Origin: Rugosimonospora africana | GTDB taxonomy: Bacteria > Actinomycetota > Actinomycetes > Mycobacteriales > Micromonosporaceae | Reading direction: 5' to 3' | Length of the DNA: 37,349 nucleotides | Assembly (NCBI RefSeq): GCF_016862975.1 | Contig: NZ_BONZ01000096.1 | Span: forward strand, 1 to 37,349 | In this document: piece by piece, positions 8,277 through 14,832 of the stretch | How the letters are laid out: each line of letters begins with the position of its first letter | Position numbering within the stretch: position 1 is the stretch's first letter | The notes under the pieces: model-generated | What the model saw: only the letters and a program-made list of their open reading frames with translations | Database searches by the model: none | What the model was told of the DNA's origin: nothing | Made by a program: the position numbers and the translations under genes

Positions 8277-8450
8277 AGGCTCGGTCGGACAACTACCCCG
8301 GCCCCGGCCGTCGTTCCGCCGCCACCGGACCCGCGCCCTGGCCGAACCGGGCGCCGCCGTACGGGTTGCCGCCGGCGATCTGGTCGGCGCCAAACACCAT
8401 CAGGGCGGGCTGGGTGGTACCCAAGCCGCGGCCCGTGTACCGCAGATCTA
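8277..8450 (-). pseudogene. Coding-like remnant with GGNPYG motif (flavodoxin/WrbA-like?)
   Basis: Between the converging MDMPI and RskA genes one minus-strand frame reads like protein: AVLDLRYTGRGLGTTQ, ALMVFGADQIAGGNPYGGAR and FGQGAG, ending at TAG near 8300. It has no start of its own and overlaps the end of the RskA gene in another frame. GGNPYG recalls the FMN-site loop of WrbA-like flavodoxins, but the match is short and I would not call it firmly. It could be a leftover of a displaced gene, or chance. Confidence 0.22.
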
Positions 8451-9173
8451 GGACAGCGGGAAGCTCGCTACCAAGGGTTGAGTCGGAGTCGCGGAACCGT
8501 GAGGTGGCTCCTTGCTGATGCCGAATGCCGCCGCGTCGCGGATGCCCGTGAATATTCGGGTCGTGCTGGTCGCGGTGGCGTTCATGAGGCCAACCGAGGT
8601 GAGTGTGGCGCCGTTGATGATCCAGAGTTGATAGGCCCAGTCGCCTGGGGAGGGCAGCCCATCGATCAGGGCGACGCCTCGGTCAAGGTGTTCGGAGACA
8701 ACCACGGTGACGTGGCCTCCGACGGGGACGGACTGGGCGGTGACGCGGGCGTCGGGGGCGTGCAGGATGGCCAAGACTTGGTTGGCTTGGCGGGCCCGGC
8801 TCTCGGCGGAGTGGGCTCGGTGTTCTTGCAGGGCGTAGCCGGCGGCGCCGGAGCCCGCCGCGATGAGGACGGCGGCGGCTGCCGCGGTACCCCAGAGGGG
8901 CCACCGTGCCCTGCCGGGTTTTCGGTCGACGTCGCTGTGGCCGGGCGCAACCTGCCGGGTTCGGCCGATCCGCTGGAGCACGTCGGCCCTGAGCGCGGCG
9001 GGTGGAGGGGGCACCGTTAGGTCGCCGAGCCGGGCGGCGGTCTCCCGCAACTCCGCGACCTCACGGTTGCAGGCCGGGCAGGTCTTGAGGTGCCGGTCGA
9101 ACTCGGCCCGTTCGATGTCGGTGACGGAGTCGAGGACGTAGGCGCCGGCGAGGGTGTGGATGTCGGTGCTCAT
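8448..9173 (-). CDS. rskA: RskA-family anti-sigma factor
   Basis: 241 residues from ATG 9173; a longer frame to 9311 is an unlikely N-terminal extension. The N-terminal anti-sigma domain has the zinc-binding pattern H-x3-C-x2-C (RHLKTCPACNREV, residues 28-40). One membrane segment follows (about residues 93-112, WGTAAAAAVLIAAGSGAAGY), then an extracytoplasmic RskA domain with the typical AYQLWIINGATLTSVGLM and a C-terminal FGISKEPPHGSATPT. Such proteins hold an ECF sigma factor at the membrane and release it by regulated proteolysis. The nearest sigma gene is the one at 6698-7273, convergent with it rather than in the usual sigma-rskA operon. The symbol is given for family resemblance; the partner is not proven. 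Confidence 0.9.
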   Translation of the reverse strand: MSTDIHTLAGAYVLDSVTDIERAEFDRHLKTCPACNREVAELRETAARLGDLTVPPPPAALRADVLQRIGRTRQVAPGHSDVDRKPGRARWPLWGTAAAAAVLIAAGSGAAGYALQEHRAHSAESRARQANQVLAILHAPDARVTAQSVPVGGHVTVVVSEHLDRGVALIDGLPSPGDWAYQLWIINGATLTSVGLMNATATSTTRIFTGIRDAAAFGISKEPPHGSATPTQPLVASFPLS

Positions 9174-9191
9174 CCCGTGGTCACCCCCGTG

Positions 9192-9350
9192 ATGCCCCGA
9201 GCCGAGACTCGCCACCTGCTGCATTTCCTCCTCGGCGACACCGCCGGGCGCCGCACCCTCGGGCGGATCGACGAGAAAGTCGACAAGCTTCCCGGCCTGG
9301 CCGGCCTGCACATGCTCCGCCGGGCCGCCACGGCCTACGGCATCGCCTGA
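9192..9350 (+). pseudogene. Short 3' remnant, unidentified
   Basis: A 52-codon frame with good codon bias: MPRAETRHLLHFLLGDTAG, RRTLGRIDEKVDKLPG, MLRRAATAYGIA, stop 9348-9350. It lies divergent to rskA, just upstream of it. It reads like the C-terminal helix pair of a larger protein, but I do not recognise the family. No ribosome site precedes the ATG. It may be a gene tail left by rearrangement. Confidence 0.25.
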
Positions 9351-9517
9351 TCACGCTCGGGCCGCGTTGCACCATCCGCAACCCGCGTCGGCGTCCGGCC
9401 CGGTGGCCGCCAGGTCGGTCACCGCGGGTACGGAATACCGTCCGCTGCACGCTCAACGCTGGGCGGAACTCCCGTCGCGCGGGTGGAAAGACCTCCGCCG
9501 CCTGACGGTGTCACCGT

Positions 9518-9552
9518 CCCGGATCGGTTCTCATGTGTTGAGCCGATCCGGG
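9518..9552 (-). terminator. Stem-loop terminator after the second DUF4331 operon
   Basis: Perfect 10-base inverted repeat: CCCGGATCGG at 9518-9527 and CCGATCCGGG at 9543-9552, with a 15-base loop. It lies 72 bases past the stop of the last operon gene (9624) and fits a GC-rich, U-poor actinomycete terminator. The rest of the gene-free stretch 9351-9623 shows nothing I can name. Confidence 0.6.
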
Positions 9553-9623
9553 GCGGTATTCTCGGCCGCATTGCGAGCAAGCGCGGCGCCGGTGGCCGGG
9601 GCCTGTCAGGCAGATGCGGTCCG

Positions 9624-9911
9624 TCAGGACATCGTGAGTTCGGTGACTTGTCCGCCGTGAATGGTCACGACCTGGTACGGCGAACCGTCCCGGTGCCAGA
9701 CGGTGTACGGCCCCGCCGGTACCGTCGGGAACACCGCCGCGTACGCCCTGACCACGTCGCGGTCGCGGCGCGGATGCACCACGTTGTGGGTGCGCTTCGC
9801 GGCCGGGTCGAGTCCCGGACTGATCTCGATCTCCTCCTCGGCGAGGTCGGGTCCGGTCGTGATGACCAGGGCTCCGATCTGTCCGCCGATGTCGAGCACC
9901 AGACTGTCCAT
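9624..9911 (-). CDS. Small conserved protein of the DUF4331 operon, unknown function
   Basis: 95 residues from ATG 9911, preferred because GGAG lies eight bases upstream. A GTG at 9920 overlapping the DUF4331 stop (GTGA) is the alternative. The sequence starts MDSLVLDIGGQIGALVIT, continues with EEEIEISPGLDPAAKRTHNV and VHPRRDRDVVRAYAAVFP, and ends PAGPYTVWHRDG...VTIHGG. This suggests a compact all-beta domain without signal or membrane segment. I recall similar short proteins in other actinomycetes but no established function. It is the third gene of the operon and six bases (or a four-base overlap) separate it from the DUF4331 gene, so its product probably acts with that protein. Confidence 0.7.
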   Translation of the reverse strand: MDSLVLDIGGQIGALVITTGPDLAEEEIEISPGLDPAAKRTHNVVHPRRDRDVVRAYAAVFPTVPAGPYTVWHRDGSPYQVVTIHGGQVTELTMS

Positions 9912-9916
9912 GGGGG

Positions 9917-11314
9917 TCACTCCGACGGGGTGTGGAAGCCATCGCTCGGCGTGCCGAGATACGGGAACTGGCCGAGGTAGGACACGTTCAGGTCCTCCGG
10001 CGTGACCCCGTCATCGACCTGCGCGGCGGCCGCGTCGGGCGTGAACGTCTTGTCCACCAGGGCGTAGGTCGCTCCGGCGATCGCCCGCAACTCGATCGCG
10101 ACCACGTCGTCGAAGACGCGGCGCCCGTTCGGGAACCCGGCGAGGTCGCCGCCGAGCAGCCCGTAGATGCTCGGGTGGGTCGAGGGCCGGATGGCCGTGT
10201 TCAGCCGCATCAGGTCGGCCTGCACCTTGCCCGTGTAGTTCTGGAAGCCGGGGATCAGGCCGCCCGGGATGCCGGTGAGCAGGATGGCCAGCAGGTCGGC
10301 GCGCACCTTGCCGGACTTGTTAAGCACATCCAGGTTGGGAAAGACACCGGGGAACAGGCCGGGCAGCAGGCCGGCCACTTCCGGGTTGGCGACGAACTTG
10401 GCGAACCGCGCGTCACCGTCCGGGGACTGCGTGTTCCAGAAGTCCTTCTGCCCCATCGGCACGATGACCTCGTTGAACAACGGGTTCGCCAGCCGGGAGA
10501 CCTGCCGGTACGGGCCGGTGCTCCAGGTGTTGTTGCGCTCACTGTCCAGCATCCGTACCCGCTGGCGGCTGGCGCTCGTCCAGACGCCGATGGTGGCGCG
10601 CGGATCGCTGACATTGCCGCCGACGTAGCCGCCCAGCGTCAGGTCGCCGATCGGTACCTGCAGCGCGATGGTGTGCACGTTGAGGTTCTTGGTCGCGTTG
10701 ACACCGGAACCCGACTGCGGGAACTTGCTGAGCCCGAAGTGCGCGTGCGCGTCGGCGAACGGACGTGGGTCGAGCAGATCGAAGATGGCGCCAAGGTCGA
10801 CGTAGAAGCCCTCGGCGCGCTGGCCGCAGAACACCCTGCGCTTGCCGCCGAGGTCCTGGACGGCGGAGGAGGCGAGGGAGGCGTAGTTGGGCGTCGACAG
10901 TGGACCGATGTTGCACGGTGTGCACGGCAGGTGCTGGCCGAGTTGCTGGCGCCGCCCGTCTTTGCTGGTACGGGTGACGGTGTAGAACTGCCGCCGGTTC
11001 CAGTTGGACGAGTTCAGCGCCTGGATCGGGCCGGTGTTGTAGAGGAACGTGTTGGGGTTGTGGACCTCGGTGGTGAACTCAAAATCGTAGCTGATCTCGG
11101 CCCTGCCGTCGCCGTCGTTGTCGATGTGGATGGAGTAGAGCACGTCGTCGCCGAACTCGTAGAAGTTCGGTCCGCCGGCCGGCGACTGCAGCGGCACATA
11201 GTTCGCGATCAGCGTCACGGTATCGGGCTTGTCGGGGCTGACGAACGCGTACACGTCGGTAGAGTCAGCGACCGGGTCCTTCGAGATCTCGGGCGCCTCA
11301 CGGTGTGAAGACAT
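9917..11314 (-). CDS. DUF4331 protein without signal peptide
   Basis: 465 residues from ATG 11314, with GAGGT seven bases upstream. The protein begins MSSHREAPEI, so its second residue aligns with the mature N-terminus of the secreted paralog at 3295-5010. There is no signal peptide and no C-terminal anchor. Shared features: DSTDVYAFVSP, HIDNDGDGRAE, NPNTFLYNTGP, VSRLANPLFNEVIVP, FPNGRRVFDDVVAIEL. A distinctive CTPC pair (HLPCTPCNIGP) and a further Cys in RRVFCGQ are absent from the other copy. These could form a disulfide or a metal site. It sits 51 bases behind a small Tat-signal protein, and a small conserved gene follows. It may stay cytosolic, or be carried out by its Tat partner, an inference. 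Confidence 0.9.
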   Translation of the reverse strand: MSSHREAPEISKDPVADSTDVYAFVSPDKPDTVTLIANYVPLQSPAGGPNFYEFGDDVLYSIHIDNDGDGRAEISYDFEFTTEVHNPNTFLYNTGPIQALNSSNWNRRQFYTVTRTSKDGRRQQLGQHLPCTPCNIGPLSTPNYASLASSAVQDLGGKRRVFCGQRAEGFYVDLGAIFDLLDPRPFADAHAHFGLSKFPQSGSGVNATKNLNVHTIALQVPIGDLTLGGYVGGNVSDPRATIGVWTSASRQRVRMLDSERNNTWSTGPYRQVSRLANPLFNEVIVPMGQKDFWNTQSPDGDARFAKFVANPEVAGLLPGLFPGVFPNLDVLNKSGKVRADLLAILLTGIPGGLIPGFQNYTGKVQADLMRLNTAIRPSTHPSIYGLLGGDLAGFPNGRRVFDDVVAIELRAIAGATYALVDKTFTPDAAAAQVDDGVTPEDLNVSYLGQFPYLGTPSDGFHTPSE

Positions 11315-11365
11315 GCTGGTACCTCACGAAAAGTCGGGGAATCGGAGCGAAAGAGATGGCCGCGC

Positions 11366-11653
11366 TCAGGCAGCTGTGGCGGCGGCCCGCACGATCTTCG
11401 CCGCGAAGTCCTGGTCGTGAACGATGACCCGGCGCTGGGCGGTGAAGACGGCAAGGCTGCCATTGCCGGCGTCCAGCAACTGCACCATGATCGGGTTCGT
11501 CGGATTGGCGACGGCCTGCTCGGAGTGCTCCTCGGCGTGTTGCACGGCGGCCAGGCCGCCCGCGCCGACCGCCGCACCGGCCGCGACGAGGCCGGCGCCG
11601 GCCAGGAGGGCCTTGCGGCGCGAGACACCCTCAGCCCGTGGCGATTCATCCAT
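11366..11653 (-). CDS. Small twin-arginine-signal protein
   Basis: 95 residues from ATG 11653, preceded by a near-perfect AAGGAGG at six bases. The N-terminus has a twin-arginine signal: SRRKALLAGAGLVAAGAAVG followed by AGGLAAV. The remaining 60 residues are mostly polar (QHAEEHSEQAVANPTNPIM, VIVHDQDFAAKIVRAAATAA), with a short beta-like VQLLDAGNGSLAVFTAQRR. No domain is recognised and the product is too small for a usual Tat enzyme. It is the first gene of the operon with the signal-less DUF4331 protein. Possible roles are a Tat-borne carrier (hitchhiker partner) for that protein, or an exported sensor. Both are inference. Confidence 0.75.
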   Translation of the reverse strand: MDESPRAEGVSRRKALLAGAGLVAAGAAVGAGGLAAVQHAEEHSEQAVANPTNPIMVQLLDAGNGSLAVFTAQRRVIVHDQDFAAKIVRAAATAA

Positions 11654-11683
11654 GGTTTCCTCCTTGATGTGGCGTGCGACAGG

Positions 11684-11711
11684 TATTCGTCGCCCCCGCT
11701 CAGGCGGATTG
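11684..11711 (-). promoter_or_regulatory. Putative ECF-type promoter of the second DUF4331 operon
   Basis: On the minus strand CCAATCC (core CAATC, plus-strand 11707-11711) is followed after 17 bases by CGAATA (plus-strand 11684-11689). The start codon of the Tat-signal protein is about 30 bases downstream, so the leader is short and contains the AAGGAGG. Core elements and spacing equal those at 5079-5106. Recognition by a SigK-like ECF factor, perhaps the one at 6698, is inferred. Confidence 0.55.
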
Positions 11712-11768
11712 GTCGCGGGTGCCTATTAGTCCTTTGTTAGGTTGGCGCTGGTTTGGGTAGTTCAACGA

Positions 11769-12257
11769 ATGGCCGGTGGCGGTCCCCCGATGTTGGCGGC
11801 CGCACCGGTCGACGGCTGGGCGGTGCTCGGTCCGGTCACCGGTACCGGCCGTGCGGGCTGCTGGTGGTGCGCGGCGGTCCGGCTCGGCATCGACCCAGCG
11901 CGGCCGGCGGACCCGACGGGGGCGTCGACGCCCACGGTCGCCCGGATGATCGGTGGCGCGCTCGCCTTCGCCGCGTTTGGAGAACTGACGGCCGCGTCCC
12001 TGGGCAAGCGATTGGCCGTTGTCCAGCAGCTGCGCACCCTGGAGGCGACCCGTCTGAAGGTCGACGGTGGCTGCCCCGTCTACCACGGCCACCCAGCGGA
12101 CAACGGCGGGACGCCTCCGGTGCGCCGGGCGGCGAAGGGGGAGCCTGTGGTGCGGATCGTTGCGGACATGCCGGCCGGCACCGTGCGGGAGTATTCGGCG
12201 GCGGTACACCGCCTGGTCCGGAACCGTCCGGCACCGGCCGACTTCGATCCGGACTGA
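11769..12257 (+). pseudogene. C-terminal fragment of TOMM leader-binding (ocin-ThiF/E1-like) protein
   Basis: 162 codons from ATG 11769; the frame has a stop at 11727-11729, so at most 13 more codons are possible. WAVLGPVTGTGRAGCWWCAA, followed by MIGGALAFAAFGELTAASLG and RLAVVQQLRTLEATRLKVDG then GCP, matches the C-terminal half of the E1-like proteins of azole/thiopeptide clusters. In those, a GP...G-x-x-CxxC segment, an (I/L)GN-L-F-x-x-TG helix and a late Cys-Pro follow one another. The N-terminal RiPP-recognition and nucleotide-binding part is missing, and no ribosome site precedes the ATG. It is most likely a truncated gene at a recombination joint. The SagB-type gene follows after 33 bases. 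A short functional version cannot be fully excluded. Confidence 0.6.
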
Positions 12258-12290
12258 AGCGACCAGCCGGCCAGCAACGTCTCCTACCCG

Positions 12291-13784
12291 ATGGCTCCAC
12301 TGATCGCTCTGCCGGAAGATGCCCCGCCGGTTCAACGGCCATTCGCCGCGCCGCCGGCCCCTATGGATGGGCGGTTCAACGCGTCAGTGCTGGCCTGGCT
12401 GCTGCGGATGTCGTACGGCCGGCTCTCACGACGGGTGCGGTTGGACTCGGTGCAGCCCTGGTGGGCGGGCGACTACTCCGTCGCGGCCTGGCGCCGTGGC
12501 GCGGTCAGCGGGGGCGGCCTGTATCCGCTGGAGATTTACTGGGTCGCCGGCGAGGGTGGTGCGGTGCCGGCGGGCACGTACCACTACGCCCCCGGCCATC
12601 ATGCCCTGGAACGGCTTGCCGTCGGCGACCGCACCGACCGCGTCCGGCAGGCCGTGCCGCACCCGGAAGCCCAGGCCGCAAACCAGTTTCTGCTCATAAC
12701 GTTGAATTTCTGGCGCAACGCGTTCAAGTACGTGAACCTCGCGTACCACATCGGCACCATCGATGTCGGCGCGTTGCTCGGCACGCTCGGTCACCTCGGC
12801 GCCTCCATCGACCTGCCGATGTGGCGCCTGCTCTGGTTCGACGACCAGGTCCTCAACGAGGTGCTGGATTTGGATGTCGCCGAGGAGAGAGTCCTGGCCG
12901 TGGTGCCCATGCCGTGGCAGGACGGCCCGGACGGTTTCAGTCCGCCGATGTACGACGAACCGGACCACCGAACGGCGGCGTTTGAACGGTCCCGGACCGT
13001 CTTGCGTTTCGCCTGTACTGCTCAGGTGCACAGGGAAACGATGTGGTCCGGTCGGCCGCGACCCGCCGCGCACACGATAAGGCAGGCGGCCATCGACCTG
13101 GCGCCGGCCGGCCAGTTCTGCACGGGCGCCGCCCACTGTCTGCCGGAGCCGGCGGAGCTGTCGCCGATGGACCCGGTCTCCGACCTGTTGCTACGGCGCC
13201 GGTCCAGTTTCGGTGCCTTGGTGGCCAGGCCGCCGCTGGGGCTGGAAGGGCTTGGAGCGGTGCTGCGACTGGCCACGCGTACCAGCGGGTATCGCAGCGA
13301 CACCACGCCCGAAGGCAAGCCCAGCGGGTGGACCAGGCTGTCGGTGCTGGCCAACCACGTCGAGAGCTTGGCGGTTGGCGGCTACCGGTACGACCCCGTA
13401 ACGCAGGCGTTGCATCGCAGCGAGCCTGCCGTTTCCACCGACCGCTGGCTGGATGTGCTGGCCGGCATTGGAGTGAACCTGAGCAACTACGACCTCAACC
13501 AGGCGACTGCGGTGCTTGTCGTGTCCGGCCGGCCGGACGCGATGCTCGACCACGCCGGGCCTCGCGGTTATCGCCTGCTCAACGCCGAGGTGGGTGCGGT
13601 GGCACAGAATGTCTACCTCGCGGCGGCCGCTCTCGGGCTCGGCTGCGGCGCCGTGCTGAACCTGGACCACGTCGTGGTCGACGAGGTACTCGGCTTCGAC
13701 GGCACCGACGAGCGGGCGTTGCTGTGCCTGCTGATCGGAGGTGAACGCGATGGCAGCGCCGAGTTCGACCACCGACTCTACTGA
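12291..13784 (+). CDS. Double-domain SagB/ThcOx-type azoline dehydrogenase
   Basis: 497 residues made of two nitroreductase-like halves. The first (about residues 30-235) has AVSGGGLYPLEIYW, the FMN-loop equivalent of PSGG-x-YPLE-Y, and FKYVNLAYHIGTIDVGALLG. The second (about 300-497) begins with the family RRSS motif (DLLLRRRSSFGAL). It continues with YRLLNAEVGAVAQNVYLAAA and LGLGCGAVLNLD and ends LLCLLIGGERDG. Such enzymes oxidise peptide thiazolines/oxazolines to azoles with FMN in RiPP maturation. The start at 12291 has no clear Shine-Dalgarno; ATG 12363 is an alternative. Its 3' end overlaps the TIGR03891-type gene by 35 bases. No YcaO cyclodehydratase or precursor peptide gene is in the window, so its substrate must be encoded elsewhere or lost. 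Confidence 0.85.
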   Translation: MAPLIALPEDAPPVQRPFAAPPAPMDGRFNASVLAWLLRMSYGRLSRRVRLDSVQPWWAGDYSVAAWRRGAVSGGGLYPLEIYWVAGEGGAVPAGTYHYAPGHHALERLAVGDRTDRVRQAVPHPEAQAANQFLLITLNFWRNAFKYVNLAYHIGTIDVGALLGTLGHLGASIDLPMWRLLWFDDQVLNEVLDLDVAEERVLAVVPMPWQDGPDGFSPPMYDEPDHRTAAFERSRTVLRFACTAQVHRETMWSGRPRPAAHTIRQAAIDLAPAGQFCTGAAHCLPEPAELSPMDPVSDLLLRRRSSFGALVARPPLGLEGLGAVLRLATRTSGYRSDTTPEGKPSGWTRLSVLANHVESLAVGGYRYDPVTQALHRSEPAVSTDRWLDVLAGIGVNLSNYDLNQATAVLVVSGRPDAMLDHAGPRGYRLLNAEVGAVAQNVYLAAAALGLGCGAVLNLDHVVVDEVLGFDGTDERALLCLLIGGERDGSAEFDHRLY

Positions 13785-14820
13785 CAGCGACGCCAGGCCA
13801 AAGTCCAACCGTCCACAGTGGCTCAGCCTGCACGTCTTCTACGCCGGGGATCAGGACCGGCTACTCGTCGATGGCGTGTCGCCGATCGTGCGGTCACTGC
13901 GCGAGTGTCACATGATCGCTTCGCACTTCTTCATCCGATACTGGCAGGAAGGGCCGCACGTGCGGCTGCGGCTGCTACCCGCGCCGGGTGTGGCGCCGGA
14001 CGTCGTGGCGGCCGAGGCGGAGGCATACCTGGCGGGGTACCTCGCCGAAAATCCCGTGCCTGACCCGCCGGCCCGGCTGCCGGCGCAGACATACCGGCGC
14101 CTGTTTCTCGCAGAGTACGACCAGCTGGCTTGGGACCGGTTGTACGGGCGGGACGGTGAGATGCCGGTACGTGACAACAACAGCGTCCGGCGGATGGGAT
14201 ATGAGCCCGAGTACGCGCGGTACGGTGGTCCGGCCGGGATCGAGCTGGCCGAGTGGCACTTCGAGGCCTCCAGCGACCTGGTGCTGGGCCTGCTGGCAGC
14301 CAAACGCCCGGTCCAGCCGGCCCGGCTCGGCATCTCGGCGCAGTTGGGGCTCATCCTGTGTCTCGCGCTACTCGGCGATGTGGACCGGGTGGTCGGGTTC
14401 CTCGACGGCTACCGCAACTTCTGGGTGCAGACGTACGGAACAGTCGACGTGGACCTTCGCTCGGTTTATCGCACGACCTATGCGCCGATGGCCGCTCGAC
14501 TACGGCGTCGGGCAAACGGGATCCGCGATGCTGTGCTGGCCCCTGGCGGTGACGGTTCCGCTCTGACGGGACCGTCCTGGTCGGCGCGGGGCTGGCTGGC
14601 ACACTGCCGGGCGCTGCGTCGGCGCCTAGTGGACATGCTGGCCACCGATGGTGTCGAGGTCGACACGGCACTGCCACGACTCCTGCACTCCTACCTGCAC
14701 ATGACGAACGACCGGCTCGACGTCTCGGTCTTCGAGGGGTCGTACCTGGCGGACGCGCTGTGTGCCGCTCTCACCGCCAGATCTCCCGGCCAGAGGGCTT
14801 GGACGACGAAGTCGTCTTGA
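13750..14820 (+). CDS. Thiopeptide-type bacteriocin biosynthesis protein (TIGR03891-like)
   Basis: 356 residues from ATG 13750, chosen because GGAGG lies eight bases upstream, inside the end of the SagB gene. The sequence matches stand-alone lantibiotic-dehydratase C-terminal (SpaB-C/TIGR03891) proteins: WLSLHVFYAGDQDRLLVDGV, FFIRYWQEGPHVRLRLLP, ETYxx-like AQTYRRLFLAEYDQLAWDR, YEPEYARYGGPAGIELAEWH and near the end LLHSYLHMTNDRLDV. Relatives eliminate glutamylated Ser/Thr (with a separate N-terminal dehydratase) or perform the [4+2] cyclisation of thiopeptides. Which of these applies cannot be decided. The gene is intact and coupled to the SagB gene. The dehydratase N-domain and cyclodehydratase genes are absent here. 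Confidence 0.85.
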   Translation: MAAPSSTTDSTDSDARPKSNRPQWLSLHVFYAGDQDRLLVDGVSPIVRSLRECHMIASHFFIRYWQEGPHVRLRLLPAPGVAPDVVAAEAEAYLAGYLAENPVPDPPARLPAQTYRRLFLAEYDQLAWDRLYGRDGEMPVRDNNSVRRMGYEPEYARYGGPAGIELAEWHFEASSDLVLGLLAAKRPVQPARLGISAQLGLILCLALLGDVDRVVGFLDGYRNFWVQTYGTVDVDLRSVYRTTYAPMAARLRRRANGIRDAVLAPGGDGSALTGPSWSARGWLAHCRALRRRLVDMLATDGVEVDTALPRLLHSYLHMTNDRLDVSVFEGSYLADALCAALTARSPGQRAWTTKSS

Positions 14821-14832
14821 TCCGGTCAAGTT

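Noticed and set aside
9932-11308. Open plus-strand frame of 458 codons
   Set aside because: Antisense to the second DUF4331 gene; Arg/Gly/Val-rich translation without motifs, a typical shadow in high-GC DNA.
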